The notes beneath the pieces are model-generated. The model made no database searches, was not told the origin of the DNA, and saw only the letters and a list, made by a program, of their open reading frames with translations. A program made the position numbers and the translations under genes. From Sitta carolinensis (taxonomy: Eukaryota > Chordata > Aves > Passeriformes > Sittidae): 64,000 bases of DNA. Location of the stretch: assembly GCA_032173965.1 (NCBI GenBank), contig CM063285.1, forward strand, positions 22,603,660-22,667,659, in the 5' to 3' direction. Shown here piece by piece: positions 52,883-64,000 of the stretch. Each line of letters begins with the position of its first letter. Within the stretch, counting starts at the first letter, position 1.

Positions 52883-55527
52883 TCTTTTCTCACCTAAAAT
52901 ATGTGTTAGAACCAAACCCTCACTTTAGCAGCGCTGGTTTTTTCCTAGTTCACACAGACCTAAATTTGTGCACCATTTCATGGGGGAAACTTACACAAAA
53001 TAGCATTTATGATAAAATAAAATATGAATAATAAGAAGCTTTCCTAGCTCCATCTGTATGGATGTAGACAGGTTGTTTCCAGAGCTCAGCCTCACCTAAA
53101 GATCACCTTGTCAAACAGTGACTTTAGAACCTGCAAGTATGGAAGCTGTAAAGTGTAAACTGAGCTGGCAGCCAAACTGCCAGGGAAGTGCCGCATTGCT
53201 GTGAAGCAGGAACCAGCACCAGGAGCAACACACATGGCAGATCAGTATATTGTACTAATCTGCAGGTCAAAAAACTGTTTTCCCTTTGTGGCAACTCCTA
53301 GTAGAAATCTTTGAAAAGGAACTACAACTGCAGTTAAAGCCATGAGAGGGAAAAAAAAGAGATTTCAATCACAGAAGATTTAGGGCCAGCTGTTCAAACC
53401 AGACTGTACACTGAGCACAGGGGGTTCACAGAAGGAAAGGGCCCACTTTAAAAAACCCAACCTGCTTTTAAAGAAGGCTGGATTGTACAGTTATGCCTAT
53501 TGCACACAGCCGAGGAGATTCAACTCTTCCACTCAGGCTTCCTAAACTCTGTAGCTGAACTGACTTAAACTAGAGATTACTGCAATGGACAGCAAGTAAC
53601 TTGATGGGTCTGATTCAGTTTTCTGATTTTGGAGCACAAAAGTGTTTTTAAAACTATCCTTCATGGGGAATTCATACTCATATATACACAGACAAACCCG
53701 TCTTTGGAGTTTTTTGTGGTTTGGCTTTTGTTGCTTTTTTTTTTTTTCATTCACATATTCATTTTTAAAATATATCTCCACCTGTAAGCTTTGGGTTCAG
53801 CTACTTTTATCATCCCTGAGTACGAACCATTTCACTGCAACAAGGAGGAATTTGATGCAGGACGGATGATCTATTTAAAGAAGTATTCATAAGTAACATC
53901 TGTTTTAAAAATTACAAAAAAAATTTCCAATATTTCCATCGTATATAATAACTTTGTTCTAAAGAAACAAAAAAACTTTGGTTAGAATTTTGCAATACAG
54001 AAACATACAATAACTTGAGAACAGATTTTAAAAGGACATACTCAGAGTATTACATAAGTTCAGGTCCAGCTTGATAAGTATCTACATTAGCTGAGAATTC
54101 ATCACAGCATCATAACTTATTTATTACACCTCTGTGAGTTTTGCAGTCTATTCTGATATTAGATAGCTAAAATAGGTCCATAAGCCCCTAAACAGAAATG
54201 TCTTGTGCTGTGAGGAAACATACTATGTATGGAAGTGTATAAAACCTGGGTAATCTGTACTACCATCTTACACCATTCCAAATGCCATTTTCAGACTTCA
54301 GATTGATGTTTCCACATTGACTTTAATTCAATAATTATCAGTGGAATTCCTTTTTACCATTACTACTTATGTGGCCCTCAAAGCAGTAAAGACTATGAAG
54401 CTGTAAAAGAAAATAAACATTTTAAAATATTAAATACTGGAAGCTGTAAGCCAATTAACACTGATGCTAATCAGGAGATCCAGAACCAAGAGATCTGGAT
54501 TTTCCTAAGAGCATGATAATAGAGTAACAGAAAATAACCAATTAGGCTGTTAAAGGCACTCCAATTTTTCTTCTATTTATTCCAAAAGTGTATGTATTAA
54601 TAGAAGAAAGTTACTTCCAGCACTTACTCCCTTTCACAACTGGTATTCCTATTCCAGACCTTCTCTTCAAATTGCTTTCCTCAAGTACTCCAGGCATAAA
54701 AATATTATAGAGCAACAGAAGTCCTCTTCACAAGAAAAATTATGCTCAGGAAACCAAATTTATCTTTTTATCATATAACAACTTTCACACCCATCTAGGT
54801 ATTTTAGCAAAAGTCAGTAGGAATCTGTCACTGCCAGTCTAGATAATATTAAAAACAAACAAACAACTGTATTTGCTAAAAGAAATATAGTCACAGTTCC
54901 TTTAAGAAAACTTTTGCAGCATGTAAAAATAAATTAGCTGTATGTTTAATTACTATCTTAATCAGATTCATTTTGCTAGTGTGTCTATTTTACTTAGCTT
55001 TGTATATCTTGCAGCTCAAGATCAGGAGTCTATTAAGTAGAGCAAAGGAAAAAACATTAATTTTTTGGTAGTTTAGTTTATCACCAAATATTAAGTCTAT
55101 GATAGCTATCAGAAAGGTCATATGCAATAAGACAATCAGGTTTTTATCCCAAGGAATTCAAGTAACACAAAGATAATAAAATCAAATTCATTATGCAAAT
55201 TTAATCATTGCCTTTGCCTCACCTTGGTGATTTTTCTATCTCTAAAAATGCAGGGAGAATAGTGAAAAAAATTTATTCCTTTAAATATTGGTAGTTTCTC
55301 AAAAATCACGACACCCACCCCACTTCAGCCATTTAATTTGTCAAACATTGGTTGTCTGGTCCATGCCCAAAGCTGGTGCCCTCTTGGAGCTCCTGGGAAC
55401 CACATTCTTGGGTGGTGCCACTAGCCAGAAGCCAGCTTCCAGCTCCAGCTTCTCTGGGGCACTCTTACATATACACAGCTCTACCCACTGCTAACTCTTC
55501 AGAGCTCCTTGCCATTTCTCCACCATC

Positions 55528-56060
55528 TGTAGTGATTTAACCACAGTCAGCAACCAAATGTAACAGGTAGAAAACTCATGGGCTGAGATTAAGCCAGCTT
55601 AATAGGGAAAGTAAAAGCTGCACATACAAGCAAAGCAAATCAAGGAATGAATTCACTGCTTCCCGTGGCAGGCAGGTGTTCGGCCATCCCCAGGAGAGCA
55701 GGGCCCCATCATGTGTGATGGTGACTTGGAAAATCAAGAGCCATTATTCCAAATATTCCCCCCTTCCGCCTTCCCCCCACTTCATACACTGAGTATGATG
55801 TCATTTGGTTTGGAATATCCCTTTGGTCAGTTGGGGTCACCGGTCCTGGCTGTGTCTCTTCCCAACATCCCATAATCCCCCACCTTCCTCACTAGTCTGG
55901 CCATATGAAAAGCAGAAAAGGCCTTGTGACTCTGTGTAAGCCCTGCTCAGCAATAACAAGAACATCTCTATGTTACCAACTCTGTTCAGCACAAATCCAA
56001 AACACAGCTCCATACCAGCCACTAGGAAGAAAATTAAATCTACCCCAGCCAAAACAAGCA
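55528..56060 (-). mobile_element. Avian ERVL-type solo LTR, nearly complete
   Basis: Read on the minus strand it starts TGCTTGTTTTGGCTGGGG (56060 downward) and ends GGTTAAATCACTACA at 55528, so it has TG...CA termini. Between these, on the + strand, are family landmarks: CTGCTCAGCAATAACAAGAA, AAGCAGAAAAGGCCTTG, GGAATATCCCTTTGGTCAGT, the CRE-like TGATGTCA (55796-55803), CAGGCAGGTGTTCGGCCAT and CAGCTTAATAGGGAAAG (the antisense of the poly(A)-signal region). The TATA position is mutated. Relative to the family as I recall it, a stretch near the U5 end (55560-55585) is missing. No second LTR or internal retroviral region is present, so it is a solo LTR. No exact target duplication: CCATC on the left against CTATC near 56063. 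Confidence 0.85.
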
Positions 56061-57004
56061 CTCTATCTCAAAAATTTAGTCACATGCCATATCCTTTCCT
56101 CTGTTCATTTGAGCTCCACAGGTTCATGTTACTGACTGAAGCCTGCATTGATTTACCAGTTACAAAACAGAAGAGCACTGAACTGCTCCCTCATTTAACC
56201 TGGAGGAAAAACAGCTGCTCCAAGGAGTTCAGACCCAAACCATACCTGTAGTTAGCATGGAAGTGGTTCAGCCTTGTGAGCTGAGAAATCAACATGGTAG
56301 AAGCAATAAGCATTAACTATATATAGTATAGTTAATTTACTTGCATAACTGTTCAGCCCTCCACTATTTTTCCTTTCCTCCTATACATTCATACATTTGA
56401 AGTGATCTGAAAACATGATGTATTGAAGACTGTTTTCAAAACTGAAATGTGGCTGCATATGCACAATGCACAACAGGTATGCACGCCAGCAAGAGTCAAA
56501 GATGAAAGGATCACACTTATCTTTCTCACAGAAACTAAAATATATGATGTGATTTATGTGGTTCATCTAAGCCAGTTCATTCTAAAGTATTCATAAAAGC
56601 TCTCCTCAGACAGTCAAAAATCTAGAAATGTTTATAGAAATATTTTGCTCAGAACTCCAACTACTAAAATTATGAAGAGAAGAAAAATGCCAATATATTA
56701 CTTTATGATTCTACTATCTATTTCACTGCATGTAATTGTAAATTGGATGACCCTGCAAGATGTGACCATAGTTTGTATTCCTTATTCCCCTTAGTTTTAT
56801 TAGGCCTCCTTTCCTTAGGGTTACAGTGTTCTGAAAGCAATACTTACCTCCCCAGGGAGGATCTTAATGGTGCTTCTACAGAGTTGTATTTTTGTACACA
56901 CTGTTCAGTTAATCCTCCCTATCACTTAGGAAACAGCAAGCAGTGTAATGGAAACATATCCAATCACAAATCCTACTGTCTGGAAATTCTTTTCAAATAC
57001 TGAG
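56061..57004. other. Spacer between two LTRs
   Basis: About 940 bases of AT-rich non-coding DNA. The only structure seen is a 10-bp inverted repeat (56312-56336). The 86-codon frame at 56743-57003 is unrecognisable and ends at the border of the next LTR. Confidence 0.6.
56312..56336. repeat. Inverted repeat, 10-bp arms, 5-base spacer
   Basis: ATTAACTATA (56312-56321) and TATAGTTAAT (56327-56336) are perfect reverse complements around a 5-base spacer. Could be a cruciform or a chance AT palindrome. Confidence 0.7.
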
Positions 57005-57577
57005 TGTTGTGGTGTGATCATCCCTCCTTTCCCCACCCCTGCCAATCACTGTATCACTCCTGGAATTCCAGAAGGGTGTTGGTGATTGGCAGGTTCAAAA
57101 AGATGCTATCTACCCCTGAAGAGACATTGGCCACCCAGGTGTCCTTTGTCCCCTAAGACCTCCTCGCCTGTACCTGGTTGGTGGCTTCCTGACCCCTCCC
57201 CTGCCCCTCTCCCCTGGTTAAAAGGATGAGCAACCATGCAGTCAGAGTTTGGTTGGTGTTGTTATGAAGTTCAGAAGCCTGCTGGCTAGAATAAATGTTC
57301 TGAACTGAACCCTCTGTGAGAACTGACTCCTTTCCTTCACCATCACCTTAAAGCTTCTCCTGCAGAGGAAAATCTGAAGCAAGCCTCCACGGAGGAAGCT
57401 CCATCCATCGCTCCCAAAGCCCCGGCGTGCCCGGACTTGTCTCTGCAGTCCCAGCTGCATCACCAGCCAGCCAGAGGGGACTCTGGGGTGAATCACCACA
57501 GCAGCCACTCTTTGGTTCAGCAGCAGGGCCCAGACAAGCTGGGGAACATCCCGACAGCAATATTGGACTTTCCAATA
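57005..57577 (+). mobile_element. Solo-LTR-like element with promoter and poly(A) signal
   Basis: A 573-base GC-rich block in AT-rich DNA begins TGTTGTGGTG. It has a C-rich U3-like half, a TATA-like TTAAAAGG at 57218-57225, and AATAAA at 57290-57295. A U5-like part follows (GTGAGAACTGACTCC onwards). TATA to AATAAA is about 70 bases, the compact U3-R layout of retroviral LTRs. ACTGAG occurs on both sides (56999-57004 and 57578-57583) and could be a 6-bp target duplication, but the right terminus does not end in a clean CA, so the right boundary is uncertain. It is not the family of the LTRs at 23607 and 55528. No internal retroviral sequence is attached. An unrelated GC-rich element or a decayed promoter is possible. 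Confidence 0.65.
57218..57295 (+). promoter_or_regulatory. LTR TATA-like box and poly(A) signal (U3/R core)
   Basis: TTAAAAGG at 57218-57225 is followed about 25-30 bases later by a plausible start region (GCAGTCAGAGTTTGG) and by AATAAA at 57290-57295. The arrangement supports the + orientation of the element. Whether it is still active is unknown. Confidence 0.5.
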
Positions 57578-60500
57578 ACTGAGCTCTTTTAACCACTTCT
57601 TTTAAAAATGACCACATGCATCATAGGCGCACAAAGGTAAATACAACAGAAAAATAATTTGTGAACCCATTCTTGAGTAAATATTGATCATGTGTTACTT
57701 GTTTATGAATCCTTAATCTTGCAAAAATATTTTATTTCAAATAACTGTTTAAAGTACCACAAAAATTTGTATAGCATGGAGGAAAATACCAATAAAAAGT
57801 ACTACTGGCATCCAGAATAATAGTAACAATTTTTCTAGCACATGTATGTTGCACATAAAACCTCATACTGCAGTCTTTCCACTTACTTAGGTCAGGAATT
57901 TGTATTCTAAGTTGATTATAATGTTGTATATAGTGCCAGTATTAAAATTTCTCATGCTACATACAATGTGTTCTAGGATAAATTGCATATTCATTTATTT
58001 TACATAGCTATATGTAAGAAAACAATAGACAGTGCATAATATGAGAAATTTTTCTGATTTTTAAGAACTTTTGGTTAGGTAATCTTTCTGTTCAAGTTTT
58101 ACCTGTCAGTTTGGAAGGAAAGAATATTTTATACTCCTTTTTGGTTGTGTTTTCTTAACGCCAAGATCCTTCCTAGAAGAAATTTCTAAAGAAGAGTGAC
58201 TACTCTTTTTTTCCCTATTCCTTTTCTGTTAAGTAATTTCATTAGTATTTCATCTGAAGTTGCATTTTTTGTATAGCAAAAGCTACCTCCCAAAGATGCC
58301 ATACAATATTTCTCCTGCCAGAAATTTAAGACAGATGAATTATTCTGTATCCTGTTTTTTAAGAATATTTGATTTCAGCATTTTTTTTTTTTAACTGGGC
58401 ATTGTTTGCCTTCTATTCACAAATTCAGTCACCCTTCCTCGATATGGAATATTCTTTTACATTTTATTTTGCAGTTTCAAGTTTTCTTCCTGCTGGTTTT
58501 TGCTTTGCTTGCTTATTTAAGTCTTCCTGCCATCTTTTGATGATATGTCAGCAGGTCTTATCATGGGCAAAAAAAGACACGAGAAGTAAAAAGCAGCTTC
58601 GGTTCCCATTTTGAATCAAGTTAAGGTGCAGACTTCTTGTTTTCCTGCCAAGACTAAAGCCTTCTAGTAAGAGTTCAAACATAAGGGGTTCATTCCTCAC
58701 TACAACAGGTGAAACATCATCATTCTTGTATGGCATCAGCTGCAAAAAGAGCTAAGAAGAGGCAGCTAAACAGTTTTGTGAGTAAATACTGGGTATCAGG
58801 CAGATGCTGACACACTCAGCTAGGTTTTAATTTTCATATCCCAAAATAAGACTGTGAACATGGCAATGTACAGATAGGTCCCAGAAGCCATTAATTCAGC
58901 CAATACTGACATTTGAAGAAAAGACTTTGCTCGAGACACTGATATTCTTCTAAGAAATAAATAACTACTATCCTAAGATAAATATGAAATGACCAGCGTG
59001 AACCAGCACATTTTTGATACAGGTGTCTTTCATACTATCTAAAAATAACACAACACTGATTTCATGTTTACAGTAGGCCTAAGCATTTCAGCCCCAAGGC
59101 AATTCACTGTTTGCACCTGCTTTTAAAATCAGGTATACTCTTGCTCCTCATCACCACCTCAGATGTCAAGCCACCCTGTCTCTCAGACACTCTACTAGCA
59201 AAAGATCATCTTTCAACAAATCCTTCTCTATAATTGTCACTTATGCCACACACATATCATTTCAGCACATGCTGAATTTCTCTCGTTTATCATTTCCCAG
59301 GGTGTCCTCTTTCTATTCTCAGGTCTCACCTAGTTTGGTTAGAAGGACATAGGAGTGAAGGTTAGACAAGATGTCCTGCTGAAGAGTTACCTTGAAGTAC
59401 TGACCCATTGGGTTTTCTTGTCAATGATGATAGCTCAGTGATCAGGTCAATCTCTTCTGCAGAAAGTGTCCCACTCTGAACAAAACCTGTGACCTAGTAG
59501 ACTTATGTGAATTCCTCTGAGACATCGTCTGCTGCCTCTGAGACATCACATGCTGGTGGAAATATAGAACTGGACTTCTAAAAACTGTTTGAAAACCAGA
59601 AAGGGAGGCACTGTCATTCTGTATCTGGCTAGGATACACAGATGTAGCTATCCACTAAGCATATGTCTCCCTCTACTACTGCTTTGAGAGAGTTTACAAA
59701 AAGGTGAATTTCTTCTTTCCAAAGGCTGTTGTGAGACAAAAAAACCCAAAGAAATTTATCATGAAACAAACAATGTGATGATAAAAGACCATCACAAAGT
59801 ACATGCAAGCAATTTAGTAGAGCTGTTCCTGAGTAGATAAGAATGGAAAGTTGCAGCTGATGTATTTGTGTAGTTAAATCCAGAGCTTAGATCACAGCCA
59901 AAATTCTAAGAGGAAGAACAGTACAAGAAGAACAAGTACAAGTTTTTCAATCCTATAAAAAAGAGGCCTTATGTTGAGGTGCATTGAGGCAAAACCTTTG
60001 TAAGAGTCTGCACTCAACCAGTCTCTGCAAAACTAGATCTCGGGTGCTTAGTTTTCTGTTACTTCCTATCGCTGTTGTGATGCTTAAGTGTTTTAATTTC
60101 ACCCAAACAGGTGATTTTGGAAGAAAACTGTACAGAAAAACCAAACAGAGAAAGAGAAACATTAAAATCCTGGGCATTCATAAAGTCAGAGAAATTTCTC
60201 TGTGGAGATGGTCACATCTGCAGCCTGGCATTTCTCACTTCAGATTTCTTTTTTCAAAGCTTCATTGCTTCTGTTACCCCTTCTGTTACCTCTTCCTCTT
60301 ATTTAATTTCTCTTATTCAACGTGCCCTTTAAAGTTGTTAACACTAGAAAGATACCTGCTTCTCCCCAGATTCTGATATTCTGGTATGATGCTTCTTTTG
60401 CTCATTGCTGGCTCTGCTGTGTCTAGTTTGATTGTAAGTACTTATCAGACCTGTGTTATTACAGTACAATAAGATCAGTGAAGACCCAAAAAGCAGTAAG

Positions 60501-62433
60501 ACTTATGTGCTGCTACACAACTGGCTGTAGGTACATCAATTAGCAACTAAATCAGACCCTGGGACTTTTAATAGAAAATTTATAAGAGTTATTGGGAATC
60601 AGATCTCCAAGACATTCTTCCCATTCAGGACAGGTGGCTCAAGTCGTTTTCATTTTGATTTAATATATACACAACTGAAACAAAGTTTGCATAGCAATGC
60701 CTTGAATCAAAAAACAGTGACTCCTGACACAGAAAAAGTAATCGTCTTAAAGAAAATATTACAGACAAAAAAAGTTTCCTATCAAAGTCTTTCCCTTCTT
60801 TGAGGTTTGACATAAAACAGAAGAAATTTTTAACTAGGCTTTTAATAGAAAGCCTCTGTAAACTGTTTACAGAATGCAGAAATTTCATTCTTTGAATTTC
60901 ATATCTGACACAGCCAATTAAAAAATCTTGGTGAGCAGGAAGATAAAGTAGTATGATTGTATGTAATTGTTCAGTTTCTAGTAATCTGACCACTAGCATT
61001 CTGGTGAGGGTTATCCTAAAATTCTGTAGGAATTTTCCATACTGCAGAGATGAACTTGCCAGACACAGTGGTTTCAGTGTACCATTGTAGGTATGTACTG
61101 TTCAGGCTACTGTACCTCTATTGCACATTTTTGCCAGGAATACTCAGAAGAACTAGCAAGATACTAGCAGATCAAAATGGATCATGAAGCTCTGAAAGGT
61201 TTCCAAACATGTTCTACTGCATTTATAATATGATGTTTCACTTTGTCTTTGATTACTCCTTGTCTAAAACCAAATTAACACAGAAAAATAATGGCATGCA
61301 TTTAGTCAGTTAATACATTCTGAGTTATTGCATTAGATGTCATGGTCATTTAGAGGAACAGTACAATTTTGGTCTAGGTGGACTTAGCAATGAATAGCTG
61401 AAGGGTGACTAAGTACCTTCTAGCTCATCATATACAGACATTTTCCTGGTGGTTGTTAAAGGTGACAAATAAAATGACTGTTGGCAGTTGCACTCCATTC
61501 CTCACAGAACAAGAGTCAAATTCAGAATACATGTAATAAAAGAATGTTGCCTAAGTGTGCTACCAAGTTTGACAGGTTAAAATAACCTCAGTAGGATAGC
61601 AAGGACAGACTGAAACAAAATAGGTCTCATAAAGATGTCCATGGGGCCTAGGGATTGTATTGTTCAAGTAAAAAAGTAATGGAAAATTAACAGTGCTTCC
61701 CAACAGTAAAAAATGTTCAACGCCTGCTCCCCCACCCCCTGATTCCTAAGATAATAACTGCTGTGTAAACCTCGTTATAACACAAACTTCTATGTTCAGG
61801 ATAAAGATGGGGGGGAAGGTAACTGTGTTGCCATGTAAGAATGGACTATGTTGCATACTGAATTTGCAAGGCATCAGGACTGAGCCTTGCCCAGCTTTAT
61901 CTATTTAACCTTTTCTTGACCTGCCTTCAACCTCTTTAACTTTGTATGCACTAAAAGCATTTATTCCTAAGTGATCAGGTTCTAGGGCTAATATTTTATC
62001 TGTGTTATGTTCTACAGTACTATCATAGTTTTATTCAGATAGAATTAACAAGGAATTCCATCTAGAATGTGACATTTATGGATAACATAATACAGAAAAA
62101 CACAGACCTAGTGCAACAGCAGAGGCTTGAGAAGTAAAGCAACATGGTGGAGCAGAGAGTACAGGCATGAGAAAATAAAAGATGAGGCACAGGTCTGGAA
62201 CTGAAATCCTGCAGCTACGAACACAAAAGAAAATGAGCCTGCAACTGAACAAAATGGTGTATAGGACATAAAAAAAGAAGTTGTATCCAACACAATGAAT
62301 ATATTCCCATCAAAGGCTGAGGAACCCCTGTAGAACCTTCACCAACACCAGAATGAAACCACTGGAGCTATGTCCCAAAAGGGTCATGGAAGTTTATCAG
62401 CTATTGAATTTTGACTCTTTTTTTGCATCATTG

Positions 62434-62469
62434 TTATTATTATTATTACTACTATTACTATTATTATTA
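62434..62469. repeat. (TTA)n / (TAC) imperfect microsatellite
   Basis: Trinucleotide TTA units with three interspersed ACT-type variants. Ordinary microsatellite. Confidence 0.9.
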
Positions 62470-62628
62470 AACTTTTCAGACCAGTAATGGTTCTAGGACT
62501 AGACTGTTAAGATTTCAATTACATTAGCAATAAATTCCTGGGTTTATGTGAGGTGTGTCTCATTTCTGCCCACAGACAAAGTTTGGACTATAACACCAGT
62601 TAGCATTTCTACCTACACAGTAGTTTTG

Positions 62629-62652
62629 AAAAAAAAAAAAAAACAAAAAAAA
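62629..62652. repeat. A-rich run
   Basis: Fifteen A, one C, then eight A, followed by CCAAACAAATG. No retroposed body is recognised upstream. Confidence 0.85.
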
Positions 62653-62976
62653 CCAAACAAATGTGAAGGAAAGGTCAGGTTCTGCAGAGTAGTTGTATCT
62701 AACTTAATTATGCAGTAATATTTAATAAAAAAGGGAAAGCAATTATTCAAACATTTTGCTTACTCTCCCAAATATTTCTATAACATTGTTGTGTATAAAT
62801 GAGACTGTATCTCTAATTCTGAGAATGCTGTATTCTGTTCTCCTTCATGGTATACTGGTTTATTTTCAAACAAGTTAAGAAAAGTACATTATAAAAATCC
62901 TCAGATGCCAGGATGTTAGTCAGTATTTCAGAAAATCTACTGCTCTTGCTACTAAAATTAGTTATATTTTGTCTAA

Positions 62977-63016
62977 ATATATTTATTATATTAATATATT
63001 AATATAATAAAAATAT
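62977..63016. repeat. 40-bp near-perfect AT palindrome
   Basis: The central 30 bases (62982-63011) are a perfect palindrome with no spacer, centred between 62996 and 62997 on TTAATATATTAA. Beyond one mismatch (62981/63012) pairing continues for four more base pairs to 62977/63016. All bases are A or T. Spacer-less AT palindromes can extrude cruciforms and be unstable; activity here is unknown. Confidence 0.85.
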
Positions 63017-64000
63017 ATCAAAATATATTAATCTGCAATTATTTCTTCCAATGTCAAGACTGTTCATTACCCAAAAATTATCTTTGCTGATACCCATGAT
63101 GTTTACCATTCTAAAAAATTCAGTGGCTATTATCATACTTCTCAGTCATTATTTTGCCAAGTTAGAAAGCTCTTTTAACTTTCCCATTGAGACAAATCTT
63201 ATTTGTTCATAAGACCATTAATGCTTCTTTTGACTCATTTCAGTTAGACTGCATCTGTCCTGGACATGAATAAGAACTGATAGTCTTACTACTAATCCTA
63301 ACTGTTAATCCTTAAGTGTTTGTCTTGTCCCTTTTACCATTAGATTTACTGTTTAATTACATCATCCTTTAGTTCTTCTTGTTCACAGTCCAGCTTCTTT
63401 TCCTCCTGCTCTCCACACTTTCTTGAGGATCAGCCTATTGCAAGTATACATTGAACAGTACATTAAAAAAATGCATTTTTGGTGCCTTATGAAATCATTA
63501 AACCACTTATGAAATTATTAAATAGTATCTGTCCCAACCCCAAGCTCAGAGGAACCTGACTTGAAAGCTCCTTTTATGTTAATAATTTCCCAGTAAGTAT
63601 AACACTTCCTGCTTCATCTGTTCCATACATAATTTCCATGCTTTATCTCCCATCTTAACAGTTTCCAATCTTAATCTAACATGCTTTCCCATGTGTCACA
63701 ATGGCAAATGCTTTGTTGAAATCTATACATATGAATCATTTGCAGGTTTTTTTGACTGCCCAATCATCCATTCCATCAAAGAAAAGTGTCAGGTCAGCTG
63801 GCACTATAAAAATATTAAAGACTGAATTTCTGTGATAGCTTGCTTTCCAGATTCTTCTATTAATCCAAAATAATTAACTTCCTGCATCTGAAGATCTTGC
63901 ATCTCACTGATCTCAAAGCAGACATTTCCAAAGTACAGCATTTGACTTGTCTTCCTATATTATTACAGGCTGAATAGAAAATGATCACCAGCTTTATGTT

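Larger units (their letters stand above)
46813..55527. other. Intergenic, no supportable gene
   Basis: AT-rich DNA with a 33-base A run (52400-52432), a 47-bp tandem duplication (52789-52882) and a T-run near 53738-53748. The frame at 47502-47822 (106 codons) has no domain or splice context. The last 230 bases (55300-55527) are less AT-rich and abut the LTR; their origin is unclear. Confidence 0.6.
57578..64000. other. Intergenic, no supportable gene
   Basis: AT-rich non-coding sequence to the right edge. It holds a 13-bp direct repeat (CCTCTGAGACATC at 59514 and 59535), a (TTA)n tract (62434-62469), an A-rich run (62629-62652) and a long AT palindrome (62977-63016). Frames at 59984-60376 (130 codons) and 60625-60999 (minus, 124 codons) show no recognisable domain, promoter or splice context. 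Confidence 0.6.

Noticed and set aside
59514..59547. Direct repeat of CCTCTGAGACATC with a 21-base period
   Set aside because: Only 13 bases repeated twice; likely chance or minor slippage.
59984..60376. 130-codon + strand frame with a hydrophobic C-terminal part
   Set aside because: The hydrophobic stretch is just translated T-rich DNA (Phe/Leu/Ser codons); no supporting context.
1..64000. CRISPR arrays, tRNA, rRNA, snRNA genes, prokaryotic operons or defence islands
   Set aside because: No regularly spaced direct repeats with unique spacers, no cloverleaf or snRNA landmarks found by eye, and the repeat content is that of a bird nuclear genome.

Overview
This is an AT-rich, gene-poor stretch of vertebrate nuclear DNA, almost certainly from a bird. 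The evidence is in the repeats. There are five sizeable CR1 LINE fragments, two of which keep the typical 3' end that closes in an ATTCTATGA-like tail. There are also three solo-LTR-like elements; two belong to an LTR family I recognise from avian genomes. I see no Alu, L1 or B1/B2, no bacterial-style gene packing and no CpG island. Species cannot be told from the sequence.

Layout. Bases 1-1172 look like the last intron of a gene entering from the left. Bases 1173-1313 look like its terminal coding exon (46 codons plus stop), followed by a very short 3'UTR with AATAAA at 1368-1373 and a GT/T-rich element at 1397-1408. I cannot name the gene. From about 1.4 kb to the right edge I find no further coding exon I can support. 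That part is intergenic DNA with scattered old repeats: CR1 fragments (+ strand) at 13.04-13.16, 22.87-23.40, 34.52-35.05, 42.70-42.87 and 46.14-46.81 kb; a MIR-like SINE fragment (- strand) at 20.60-20.69 kb; an avian ERVL-type LTR fragment (+) at 23.61-23.94 kb; a near-complete LTR of the same family (-) at 55.53-56.06 kb; and an unrelated solo LTR (+) at 57.01-57.58 kb. Simple repeats, homopolymer runs, two short tandem duplications and several perfect inverted repeats fill in the rest.

The open frames of 60-183 codons in this window have no recognisable domains, no codon-like conservation visible to me and no splice or promoter context. Several are antisense or frame-shifted readings of CR1 or LTR sequence. 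I do not annotate them as genes. There is no evidence of a prokaryote-type defence system, CRISPR array, operon or other compact novel system. The most informative points for follow-up are the terminal exon at the left edge, the LTR cluster at 55.5-57.6 kb, the 40-bp AT palindrome near 63.0 kb, and a few composition-distinct, repeat-free blocks that could be conserved non-coding elements. The conserved-element idea is inference, because conservation cannot be seen in a single sequence.
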